From assembly GCF_030929615.1 (NCBI RefSeq), contig NZ_JAVFVU010000004.1, positions 248,001 to 312,000 on the forward strand: a stretch of DNA of 64,000 nucleotides, read 5' to 3'. A program made the position numbers and the translations under genes. This stretch comes from Dyadobacter sp. LHD-138 (GTDB lineage: Bacteria > Bacteroidota > Bacteroidia > Cytophagales > Spirosomataceae). Shown here piece after piece: positions 26,854 through 35,547 of the stretch. Position 1 is the stretch's first letter, and each line of letters begins with the position of its first letter. The notes beneath the pieces are model-generated. The model was not told the DNA's origin. It was given only the letters and a program-made list of their open reading frames with translations, and made no database searches.

Positions 26854-27716
26854 ATCTCCTCATTTAGCCGGTCCAAAAACCATGGAACAAAAACGTGACT
26901 ACCTGATTCGTTCATGTGAGCGCCGTCCATAAATAAGCTATCATTCATCAGATTGGGGGGCATTTTCCAAAGATTGATCTGATGTTCTGTGTAGTATTTT
27001 TGTAATTTCCTGTCTAGTTCTACTTGAATTTTCTGGTACGCACTACTCTCAATAATCGGATAGTTTACAAAAATAATTTTGCAATGATTTTGATGCAGTT
27101 TTCTCAATGATTCGTCGATCACAACTTTTTCCTGACCGCTGAGTTTGTACTGTCTTTTAGATCTTAGTGTAGTTTGTACCAAGTCTTTTTGTTTATCAAA
27201 GTAAATAGGAGGCAGTTTATGCAGATGTGTCTCAATGGCGTTTTCTATAAATTGACGGTCGTTACGGATTAGAATGAAGGGATTGCTTCTGATAAACCAT
27301 ACATTGAAATTTTTTAAAAAATCCGACTTTTTTGGCGAGTCACTGAATGATACTAACAAGTTACTTTCAAGAAACAGGTAGTTCGGCGGGAAGTCTGCAA
27401 TCGTCTTCATAAGGCCAAGCGACTCAATGCCATCAATGCTCAGTCCCATGATAGTAAGGCGTAGTATTTTAACGGGCTTACAATTTACTAGTAAATTAGG
27501 CGCCTCTCCGAATGCATGAACACCCAGTGAGGAACCCAATACGATGATTGAAATCGTGTCCTTCCCGGTTCGATGAAACCATTTTATTTTTTCCTGATAA
27601 TAGGTAGCGGTTTGCCTGTTTGGCGCATTATCACTGTGGAGGTATCCAGTCAGATAAGTGCTGACTAAAAAGCAAAAGATTAATACATTTCTCCACAATT
27701 TAAGTGGTGGTGTCAT
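26841..27716 (-). CDS. Membrane-anchored SGNH acyltransferase (DltD-like role)
   Basis: A 291-aa protein with one N-terminal helix (about 9-24) and a periplasmic SGNH-type domain. The nucleophile elbow is GSSLG (Ser63) and the acid-base pair is Asp264 and His267 in MDGAHMNESG. Sequence similarity to DltD itself is weak by eye, but fold signature, anchor and gene position fit the extracytoplasmic transferase that takes the acyl group from the shuttle Tyr to the final polymer. Its start overlaps the adenylation-carrier gene (ATGA) and its end overlaps the MBOAT gene by 13 nt. Confidence 0.85.
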   Translation of the reverse strand: MTPPLKLWRNVLIFCFLVSTYLTGYLHSDNAPNRQTATYYQEKIKWFHRTGKDTISIIVLGSSLGVHAFGEAPNLLVNCKPVKILRLTIMGLSIDGIESLGLMKTIADFPPNYLFLESNLLVSFSDSPKKSDFLKNFNVWFIRSNPFILIRNDRQFIENAIETHLHKLPPIYFDKQKDLVQTTLRSKRQYKLSGQEKVVIDESLRKLHQNHCKIIFVNYPIIESSAYQKIQVELDRKLQKYYTEHQINLWKMPPNLMNDSLFMDGAHMNESGSHVFVPWFLDRLNEEICSN

Positions 27717-29524
27717 GGAAGCTTGCTTTTTACCAGATTACAAATAGCACCCATACTGTCCATCGACATGATATCCTGCGTAGTCAGTGTCAGGTCATAT
27801 TCATCTTCAAGATTGGTAATAAGAACGAAATGATTGAGAGAATCCCAGCCTGCGAGTGAGCCTGGCGTGCTGGCAAGGTTTATTTCGTTTCTTTCGATCT
27901 TAAAAACACCGGCCGCCATCGATAGTATCTTTTGATCGAGATCAGCAACGTTTTTGGATGCTGTATTGGGAGTAGATATGGAGCTTTTGAGCGCTGTCAG
28001 ATCCGTTTTGCCACCTGTATTTTTTGGTAAAGATTCTTTGATCAGGATTTCCGCAGGTATTTTTTCCTGTTCCAGTACAGCCCGTAGTTTTTTATAAATA
28101 TCATTTATCGACAAGGTTACGTTTTGGTCAGGAACAACGAAAGCAACCATTTTTTCTACCATCAAGGGATCGTCCAGACCCATGATAATGGCTTCCTGAA
28201 TACCCGGCATTCCCAGTAATATTTCTTCGATTTCTTCGGGATGAATTCGGAATCCACCACTGTTGATCATTCGTTTGATACGGCCGATAATTCTGATGCA
28301 GCCATCGGAATCGCGTTCAGCGATGTCCCCGGTATATAACCAGCCATCCTGTAAAATAGCATCGCTCTCGGTTACATTTTTGTAATAACCTTTCATCAGG
28401 TGCTCACCTTTGATCAGCAATTCTCCGGCCGCGGCTTCAATACCTGCCGAATCCAGGAGTTTGATCTCGCAATCGACAGGTTTGCCAATGGTGCCGATTT
28501 TGTGACTTGGCGTCCCGGGAATCGCATAGACACTTCCGTTAACGGTTTCGGTCAGACCGTACACGTTGGCAATGGGTACCTTCAGTAGTTTCTCGGTCTT
28601 TTCCCATAAAACAGGATCCAGTTGTGCGGCTACTGAAATGATGTATCTGAAGTCTTCGGTTTGAAAAGAATCATCATAACCTTCGATATATTTTTCCAGG
28701 AATGCCAGAATCGTCGGCACTGTCACATAGTGCGAAATCCGGTGTTTGTAGATCGCACTGGCAACCAGATTCAGCTTTTTTACATCTATTTCCACACTTG
28801 AAACCCAGGTACAACCTGCCGTAAATGCCAATAGAGGTCCCTGATTGGAGCCGTCGGCGTGGAAGAGATTAAGATTATTGAATATGGCACAGCTATGGTC
28901 TAGCTGATAGACTTTTTCAAGTGTATTCATGTGCGAGAACAGTGCCTTGTAGCTAATTTCTACACCTTTTGGATTCGCGGTGGTTCCGGAAGTAAAAATG
29001 ATGTAGGCCGTCTCATTGTCAGGAATTGTTTCAGGATATTTTGCTTCACGGGAAGCATATTTTTCAAGTACTGCGGGATAATTGTTATCATCCGAAGCGG
29101 TTGTCTCTTTTTTGAAAACTTTACTGAATAATCCTGTTTTTGCAGTCTTTACTTTCTTGATCGCGATATTGCCGTCAATGGAAATATTCCATTTTTCAAA
29201 CAGTAACTCGTCTAAAAAATAAGCGTCGGGCATGGCGGTGCCGCATATGGATTCACACCTGTGGAGACTCGTGTTAGGATCAATCAAGAGCACTGTTAGT
29301 CCGTAGCGATACGCCGAGAGCAGGATTTCTGCAAAACTTTTTTTATCTGTTGTTGAAAGCACTATTTTAGCTCCGGGCGAAAGATTCAGATCTTTAAAAA
29401 GTAATGAAAGCCTGGTAGCTTGAGTGAGAATATTTTCAAAGGTTATCTTTTCATCTTTTTCAAGAATGGCGAAGGTCTTGGTTTTGTTTAATTTTGCTCT
29501 TTCAAACGCTGATACAATACTCAT
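27713..29524 (-). CDS. Adenylation-carrier protein fusion (DltA-DltC-like)
   Basis: A 603-aa fusion of an AMP-forming ligase (about 8-505) and an acyl/peptidyl carrier domain (about 525-603). Ligase motifs: IIFTSGTTANPKG (178-187 region), YGLTETVNGSVY, WLYTGDIAERD, GRIKRMINSGGFRIHPEEIE and the catalytic-Lys region KNTGGKTDL. The carrier has GWDSLNHF with the phosphopantetheine Ser562. It would activate a carboxylic or amino acid and load it on its own carrier, as DltA and DltC do separately. The frame is open to 29614, but ATG 29524 overlaps the previous stop as ATGA and is the likely start. The substrate is not known. Confidence 0.92.
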   Translation of the reverse strand: MSIVSAFERAKLNKTKTFAILEKDEKITFENILTQATRLSLLFKDLNLSPGAKIVLSTTDKKSFAEILLSAYRYGLTVLLIDPNTSLHRCESICGTAMPDAYFLDELLFEKWNISIDGNIAIKKVKTAKTGLFSKVFKKETTASDDNNYPAVLEKYASREAKYPETIPDNETAYIIFTSGTTANPKGVEISYKALFSHMNTLEKVYQLDHSCAIFNNLNLFHADGSNQGPLLAFTAGCTWVSSVEIDVKKLNLVASAIYKHRISHYVTVPTILAFLEKYIEGYDDSFQTEDFRYIISVAAQLDPVLWEKTEKLLKVPIANVYGLTETVNGSVYAIPGTPSHKIGTIGKPVDCEIKLLDSAGIEAAAGELLIKGEHLMKGYYKNVTESDAILQDGWLYTGDIAERDSDGCIRIIGRIKRMINSGGFRIHPEEIEEILLGMPGIQEAIIMGLDDPLMVEKMVAFVVPDQNVTLSINDIYKKLRAVLEQEKIPAEILIKESLPKNTGGKTDLTALKSSISTPNTASKNVADLDQKILSMAAGVFKIERNEINLASTPGSLAGWDSLNHFVLITNLEDEYDLTLTTQDIMSMDSMGAICNLVKSKLP

Positions 29525-32241
29525 ATAATTTCCAATAGTTTTTGCGTGTCTACTTTTCCATTTTGTTTTCTGGGAATGGAATCGATGTGGAAAAAAGCCA
29601 GTGGCACTGTCCACAGGCCGAATTTTTCATTGATTTTTTCTAAAATCAGTTTTTCGGTTTGTTTGATATCAGACTGACCCGATTCTAAAAACAAGGCGAG
29701 ATATTCGGCTTCATTTTTTATAAAAGGGATTAACGCATAGTTGCCAGTCGTTGACTGATCTATTACTTCTTCAAGGTGAGAGAAATAAATAATTTCACTC
29801 CGTTGCGTTTTTATGAAGTTTTTGATTCGGCCTTTCAAACAAATAGAATCATTTTCAGCGATGGTTACAAGATCTTTCGTTCTCAGCCAGCCATCATCAT
29901 CCAGATCCATTGTATTTTCTTCCTCAAAATAATTGTTTGAGAGGTTTCCACTATAAACATAAAGCTCTCCCGTGTTGGCCGCGCCCTTGATTTTAATAAG
30001 TGCATCTACTGGGAAACCAACACAGTTCTCAGGAGATGGATCATCGGCGAGCCTTTGTGCAATACAAATACCGGAGGTTTCGGTGAGCCCGTAATAGTTT
30101 TTTATGCTGAGACCGGTTATCTCAAAGAAATCATTTTTTAGCCTTTCAGTCAACTTGCTCCCCGTTGACAAAGCGAGTCGTAGGCTTTTAACCTGTTGCT
30201 TTAAACTTTTGACAAGGAGTAACTGATGATACAACACCGGAGCCCCCGAAAATATACTGATGCGATGTTCCGCTATTTTATCGGCAAGACGTGATGGTAA
30301 ATGTAGATCCTCGCTGTCAGCGAGTACGACAGAGGCACCGCATTTAACAGGAACAATACAGGCGTTGCGTAATCCGGACATTGAGCCAAGGCTCCCAATG
30401 GCAAGAAAACGATCATTTTCGGTCCAGTTATAGGTATCCACCATATTGGCAGCGCTCTGAAAGAGCTGAGCATGGGTAAGTTTTACACCTTTGGGCGAGC
30501 CATTAGAGCCAGAGGTACTCAGAATGACGGCAATGTCCGATTCTTGAACCGAGGGTATGAAGTCAGCAGGTTCGTCGGCAAGCCAGCCGGGGAAATGGTT
30601 GATGTTTTCTCCTTCATAGGTTTCGTCAAAAAAAACATTTGGCACATTTGTTTCAGTAATGACCTCTTTTTCTGAAAAGATCATTGCCGGGTTGTATTTT
30701 GCTACAAGATTATTTAACGCTGTTTTTGACACAGAAGTAGTATAGGGCACACAAATAATGCCCATATGCATAGCCGCCCAGAAGATTGAAAAGGACGCTG
30801 CCGAATAGCTGTCTTCCAATAAAATTAAATTTCCATGTTCTAAACCCCGTTCGTGCAAAGAAGTGATGATGTGTTTGACGATCTGGTCAGTTTCCTGATA
30901 CGAATATGAAACGCCTGCTTTATCATCGGCCAGGAAATTGTTTTCGGGATATAAATCTAGCGTTGTTTTCCAAAGCGCAGGTAAGGTATGATATCCTTCT
31001 GCTTCAACCCATTTTTGCGTTGCATGGTAAATCTGAAGTCTTATCGCCGTTTGGTTTACGGGCAGGACCTGAATAATTTCGAACCGATCCAGATTTTTTA
31101 ACAACGCTTTATACAATTCACTTTCAATCGCGAGGATGACCTGAATACTTTGTAATGTAAAACCCTTTTTTATCCAGTATACAACTTTCCTTTCAAGATC
31201 ACTTAGTTCATAACCGGTCACAGTTTCAAGCACATCCATATACACCGGATGCCGTTCCATATGTTCATTGAGAACAGGATTGGAAGTTTCCGAAATTATC
31301 CCTAAAACATTTGTTTCCAGAAGATAGTTAAAAATGGCATTGCAGTTATTTAATCCATATTCGTCCAAAAAATGAAATGAACGTAAGTTGCCGTGAAATG
31401 AATCGTCCTGAGGCGATAGTGCCACCAGTCCGTTATAGTTTGTCGTTTCGGGATCTGGGTATACCTCTTTGATAGCTCCTTTTTGAAATAAAAAGAGCTG
31501 AGGTTCCGAATAAACTGAAGTATGGAAATCGTTGATATTCTGATTGAAAACCTCCTGATATTCCAGTCCGTGAATGAGGTCACCGCCACGTTTGAAAAAT
31601 GGGTCAGGATCACTGTTTGCCAAATGTACATGTGGGAAAAATACAAAACCATCCGGCGTTACGATACGAAATATTTCATCGCACAATGGTGACCGAACGT
31701 GGTGATGCAAAATGTCGAAACCGAAGATGACACGCACGCTATCGGTTTCAAACGGTAGTTTTTCTCTAAGTTTTGTGAAGCAAATTTCCAGGTTCGGAAT
31801 ATTTTCCGCTTCGTTTATCCAAAAGTTGAAACCGTTGTATCCAAGTACGTCTGAATTGCCTTCCCAGCAACTGACGATTTTTTGTTCTGGGAAAAGTCCT
31901 GCAAGTAAAAATGCGGACCAGCCGGTACGGTTAGACAGATCGACGATTACATCTCCCTTTTTCAGCTTTTGTCTGAGGAAAGCGATAAATGGATAAAATG
32001 CCCTGTACGATTCGCTATAAGGGCTGTACATGGCATAAATGTCGGTGGCAGGTTTGGTAAACTTATTTCTCGCAAAACGCTCATATTGTATAGGATCTAT
32101 TTTTGATCTGATCTTCTCTGTTTGCAGATTTGCTAGTCTTGGGATGTCTAAGGATGATTCATCATTAAACCTAAGATTCTTGATTTGCGGGATGAATTTC
32201 ATAAAAGTGAGTTTCTTTCTTACAAAAGAAATATGTTTCAT
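29521..32241 (-). CDS. Methyltransferase-AMP-ligase fusion protein
   Basis: A 906-aa protein, first gene of the acylation operon. Residues to about 260 look like a class I SAM methyltransferase: VIVDLSNRTGWSAFLLAG (a degenerate motif I), LPFETDSVRVIFGFDILHHH and the post-motif FRIVTPDGFVFFPHVH. A linker with HTH-like helices follows (about 330-400). From about 425 there is an AMP-forming ligase with ILSTSGSNGSPKGVKLTH, NYYGLTETSGICIAQ, GWLRTKDLVTI, GRIKNFIKT and the terminal PRKQNGKVDT. There is no carrier domain, so it may load the carrier of the next protein. ATG at 32202 is an alternative start. It overlaps the next gene as ATGA. Confidence 0.85.
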   Translation of the reverse strand: MKHISFVRKKLTFMKFIPQIKNLRFNDESSLDIPRLANLQTEKIRSKIDPIQYERFARNKFTKPATDIYAMYSPYSESYRAFYPFIAFLRQKLKKGDVIVDLSNRTGWSAFLLAGLFPEQKIVSCWEGNSDVLGYNGFNFWINEAENIPNLEICFTKLREKLPFETDSVRVIFGFDILHHHVRSPLCDEIFRIVTPDGFVFFPHVHLANSDPDPFFKRGGDLIHGLEYQEVFNQNINDFHTSVYSEPQLFLFQKGAIKEVYPDPETTNYNGLVALSPQDDSFHGNLRSFHFLDEYGLNNCNAIFNYLLETNVLGIISETSNPVLNEHMERHPVYMDVLETVTGYELSDLERKVVYWIKKGFTLQSIQVILAIESELYKALLKNLDRFEIIQVLPVNQTAIRLQIYHATQKWVEAEGYHTLPALWKTTLDLYPENNFLADDKAGVSYSYQETDQIVKHIITSLHERGLEHGNLILLEDSYSAASFSIFWAAMHMGIICVPYTTSVSKTALNNLVAKYNPAMIFSEKEVITETNVPNVFFDETYEGENINHFPGWLADEPADFIPSVQESDIAVILSTSGSNGSPKGVKLTHAQLFQSAANMVDTYNWTENDRFLAIGSLGSMSGLRNACIVPVKCGASVVLADSEDLHLPSRLADKIAEHRISIFSGAPVLYHQLLLVKSLKQQVKSLRLALSTGSKLTERLKNDFFEITGLSIKNYYGLTETSGICIAQRLADDPSPENCVGFPVDALIKIKGAANTGELYVYSGNLSNNYFEEENTMDLDDDGWLRTKDLVTIAENDSICLKGRIKNFIKTQRSEIIYFSHLEEVIDQSTTGNYALIPFIKNEAEYLALFLESGQSDIKQTEKLILEKINEKFGLWTVPLAFFHIDSIPRKQNGKVDTQKLLEII

Positions 32242-32360
32242 TTTTTAACTATTGATTTCGACAAAAACAGCATTTATCTGTCCGGGAATGTATGACCGGT
32301 ATCGCATTATCCTCTGATTTTAATTAAACTCGTACTTTTATATAGTTTAAGCCCTCGGAA

Positions 32361-33848
32361 ATGCCATCATTTAAGAAATTCCCGACTCCGATAACGATAT
32401 TGATGTGTGTCATTATGCTGGCTGCTGCGACGACCTGGTTGTTGCCAGCCGGGAAATATGATACACTCACCTATCATTCGGGGGGTGATTTTGAGCTGGG
32501 TTACGGTGAGAAAGTGCTTCATCTCCCTTTTACGCAGCCTACGCTGGACAGTCTGCATATTCTCATAAAGCTGGAAAAATTTGCCAACGGAGATATTAAA
32601 AAACCGGTTTCTGTTCCCGGAAGTTATCAGCGGCTTCCTTCAAGCAAGCAGGGAATCCTGGATGTGATCCAGGCGCCCCTGAAAGGTATTTATGATACCG
32701 CTGATATTATTTTTTTTATTCTGATGATTGGCGGATTTATTCATGTTTTCTATTCTTCTGGTGCGATGGAAAAGGCGTTGATCGTGCTTTCTTACCGGAT
32801 GAAAGGACAGGAAGCCTGGCTCATTATTGTACTGACCTTTCTTTTTTCGCTGGGCGGATCGTCGTTTGGGATGGCTGAGGAGTCTCTGGTTTTTTATCCC
32901 GTACTGATCCCGTTGTTTCTCGCCGCGGGTTATGACCTGGTTGTTCCCGTGGCAGTGATTCACGGGGGCAATACCCTGGGTTATTTATCTTCTTTCTCAA
33001 ATCCATTTTCAACAATTATTGCTTCCAATGCGGCAGGGATCAATTGGACTGACGGACTTTACGGAAGATTAGTCGTCATGGTGCTCACAACCGGAATTTT
33101 TATAACCTATGTGGTCCGTTATGCACAAAAGGTAAAAAAGGATCCGACGGCTTCACTGGTTTACCGTACCGATGGGATTGTGAAATCACCTTATCCGGTA
33201 ATTGATGAAAACAGTGAAATGCAGTCATTGAACCGTCAGACGGTTATTTTACTCCTTCTTTTTACAGCTACTTTTACCATGCTTGTTGTCGGTGTTGTAT
33301 TTCTGGATTGGTGGCTGCTGGAAATGTCGGTTCTGTTTGTCGTTGCTGCGGTGGCTGTCGCGGTTGTGCTGCGGATGGGGGAAAGGGAGTTTATAGATAA
33401 GTTTATAAAAGGTGCGGAGAGTTTGCTTGGTGTCGCTTTTATCATCGGTGTTGCCAGAGGCGTAACGACAATTCTGGATGCAGGAAATGTCAGCGGATCT
33501 ATTTTGTACTATGCCTCGATGCTGGTAAGTCAAATGCCTCCTTCGCTTTTTATCGTCTCCTTACTGGTCGTTTACATGATATTGACGCTGGTAATTCCGT
33601 CATCATCAGGTATGGCCGTGGTGACGATGCCTATTCTGGGATCTCTGGCTTTTGTGGCCGGCGTGCCGGGAAAAGATATTGTAAACAGTTATTTGTTCGG
33701 GATGGGGATTATGGGTTTGATCACACCAACGGGCCTGATCCTGCCGTCGCTGGCATTGGCCAACGTAAGTCCGAAAGCCTGGTGGGAATTTATCTGGCCG
33801 ATGCTCTGTATTCTGTTTATTTTCTGCGCGTTATGGCTTGTCTTTTAA
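32361..33848 (+). CDS. YfcC family (DcuC-like) membrane carrier
   Basis: A 495-aa inner-membrane carrier with about 12 helices of the YfcC/C4-dicarboxylate anaerobic carrier group. The family segment GGSSFGMAEESLVFYPVLIPLFLAAGYD is present (here shortened in description to its key GGSSFGMAEES and FYP motifs), as is VIPSSSGMAVVTMPI and LITPTGLILPSLALA near the end. Members are thought to move dicarboxylates, amino acids or peptides; the substrate here is unknown. The gene is divergent from the acylation operon and converges with the methyltransferase gene at 33831, overlapping it by 18 nt at the 3' end. Confidence 0.85.
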   Translation: MPSFKKFPTPITILMCVIMLAAATTWLLPAGKYDTLTYHSGGDFELGYGEKVLHLPFTQPTLDSLHILIKLEKFANGDIKKPVSVPGSYQRLPSSKQGILDVIQAPLKGIYDTADIIFFILMIGGFIHVFYSSGAMEKALIVLSYRMKGQEAWLIIVLTFLFSLGGSSFGMAEESLVFYPVLIPLFLAAGYDLVVPVAVIHGGNTLGYLSSFSNPFSTIIASNAAGINWTDGLYGRLVVMVLTTGIFITYVVRYAQKVKKDPTASLVYRTDGIVKSPYPVIDENSEMQSLNRQTVILLLLFTATFTMLVVGVVFLDWWLLEMSVLFVVAAVAVAVVLRMGEREFIDKFIKGAESLLGVAFIIGVARGVTTILDAGNVSGSILYYASMLVSQMPPSLFIVSLLVVYMILTLVIPSSSGMAVVTMPILGSLAFVAGVPGKDIVNSYLFGMGIMGLITPTGLILPSLALANVSPKAWWEFIWPMLCILFIFCALWLVF

Positions 33849-34490
33849 TTCGTGTCGGGCTTGTTTCTGGTAAATATTGCTTCTTATAAATTTCCCGTAA
33901 AACCAATTTTCAATAACCGTTCCGTAGCCTTTTTCGAAGTACGGGTCCATATCTGTTAGCGCACGCGCATCCACTTTGCTGATGATACCAAAGAACAGGT
34001 ACATCGCTTTTAAAAGCATTTTCTGCCATAACCGGGTCTGGTATTTTTCAGGAATAAAGTCTGTGTAAAGCCATAATCCACCTGTTTTGAGCTGATTGTC
34101 AAGTCGATAAAACAAGGTTTGTACTTTATTTTTAAGGAAAAGATCAAATAAAAAAGGTGTAATGATCACATCGAAAAGTTGATCAGTCTGATAGCTTTCT
34201 ATCGGTTGATGTACGAAAAATACTTTGTTTTGTCCGGGATTTCGCCTTTTTGATAATGTGATCATCGACGATGCAACTTCCACATAGGTTATTTCCAGTC
34301 CCGAAGTGTGAATTTTTGCAATAGCTTCCAAAATCCATCCGGTGCCGCCACCAGCAATGAGAATTCGGCTGTTAGCCGGGATATGTTCCAATAAACTTAC
34401 CTGTGATTCGATCAGTGCATTGCCGAAAACCAGTCGGCTCATAAAGTCGTACGGGCGGGCTACTGCGTTGAAATCCGGGTTTGCCGACAT
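33831..34490 (-). CDS. Class I SAM-dependent methyltransferase
   Basis: A 219-aa class I methyltransferase. Motif I is ILIAGGGTGWILEAIAK, motif II strand LEITYVEVASSMI, and the acidic motif IV region DVIITPFLFDLF. The N-terminus FNAVARPYDFMSRLVFG resembles small methyltransferases of the UbiE/arsenite type seen beside UbiA-like genes. ATG 34490 is chosen because the frame further upstream runs into the preceding gene. It starts 5 nt after the UbiA-like gene, so the two probably work together on a prenylated or quinone-like compound (inference). Confidence 0.82.
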   Translation of the reverse strand: MSANPDFNAVARPYDFMSRLVFGNALIESQVSLLEHIPANSRILIAGGGTGWILEAIAKIHTSGLEITYVEVASSMITLSKRRNPGQNKVFFVHQPIESYQTDQLFDVIITPFLFDLFLKNKVQTLFYRLDNQLKTGGLWLYTDFIPEKYQTRLWQKMLLKAMYLFFGIISKVDARALTDMDPYFEKGYGTVIENWFYGKFIRSNIYQKQARHELKDKP

Positions 34491-34495
34491 ATTGG

Positions 34496-35407
34496 TCAGT
34501 GAATAAATTGTGAGCCGGCTATACCACAAAGCGCTTTCACTAGCAGCAGACCGTCAATGACGATCAGATAATACAGGATTTTCTTATGCCTTAACATCGT
34601 CCAGGCAACGGCCAGCATCAGAACAAATGGTATCAGATTAAACAACAGCACGATTAACTTGAAATGTCTGAAATGTGCAAAAGTGAGCAGCGAAAATAAG
34701 CCGATCAGCAGCAGGGGTGTCAGGACAAAAAATATGGTTTTTTGCAGGCCGTAACGCACGACAAAAGTTTTCAGCTGCTGGTTGGAGTCGTCTTCGTAAT
34801 CTTTCAGATCGAACATAATGGCGTTAGCCGTGCAAAACATCCAGTTTTTCAGAAAAAGCCAGGAAGTTAAAACAGGGTCGGCATAATAATTTCCCCGTTC
34901 AATTTGTAAAGCGACGAGCGGTAATAAATTAACACAGCAAGCCCACACGAAACCAATGATAAAGGCTTTAAGCCAGCCCGTATTCCGAAGGTTAACCTTT
35001 AAAAAGGATTTGGGCAGGAGTCCGTAATAAAGAATTGCTGCCAGCGAAATCAACAAGACGATCAGCCAGTATTGTATGGGTAAATGAAGAATGTTGAGAT
35101 AATAACGGTTGACGATCAGCCATGATAAAATGATACAGATCAGTAGCAAAACAGGTTGGCTGTATTGGATAAAACGATGATGTTTCGCATACCAGATTGT
35201 CCTCGGGTTGACGGAGTTGGTCGTACTTTGGATGCCCGAATAGGCATAGGTATAGTACATCACAGTGCCCGTAAACAGCAGAAAGTAATAAAATACGGAA
35301 TTGAAATGTAACTGGAGTTGAAATGCGTTTTCAAGAGAAAGTGCGACGGCGAGCAGGCCGACAAAATAATTTCCGAAAAAGGTAAATTCTATAATTTTCT
35401 TGCCCAC
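34496..35407 (-). CDS. UbiA-like membrane protein lacking the first Asp motif
   Basis: A 303-aa protein with about eight to nine helices. The second Asp-rich motif of UbiA prenyltransferases is clear (NAIMFDLKDYEDDSNQQLKTF). At the place of the first motif (NDxxDxxxD followed by NPRT) the sequence reads YTYAYSGIQSTTNSVNPRTIW: the NPRTxW part is kept but the metal-binding Asp residues are gone. It may bind a different substrate or be inactive as a classical prenyltransferase. It is followed after 5 nt by a methyltransferase. Confidence 0.75.
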   Translation of the reverse strand: MGKKIIEFTFFGNYFVGLLAVALSLENAFQLQLHFNSVFYYFLLFTGTVMYYTYAYSGIQSTTNSVNPRTIWYAKHHRFIQYSQPVLLLICIILSWLIVNRYYLNILHLPIQYWLIVLLISLAAILYYGLLPKSFLKVNLRNTGWLKAFIIGFVWACCVNLLPLVALQIERGNYYADPVLTSWLFLKNWMFCTANAIMFDLKDYEDDSNQQLKTFVVRYGLQKTIFFVLTPLLLIGLFSLLTFAHFRHFKLIVLLFNLIPFVLMLAVAWTMLRHKKILYYLIVIDGLLLVKALCGIAGSQFIH

Positions 35408-35547
35408 TTTAAATTTTCGTTTCCTCCATTGGTTAAAACAATCGTTTCCGATTTCGTTCAGAAATCTGAAAGTATTCTATTATGAGGAATATATCAATTT
35501 AAAGTTGTGTATCAGGATTACGAGCAGGAAATGAAGCGGGGTACGAT

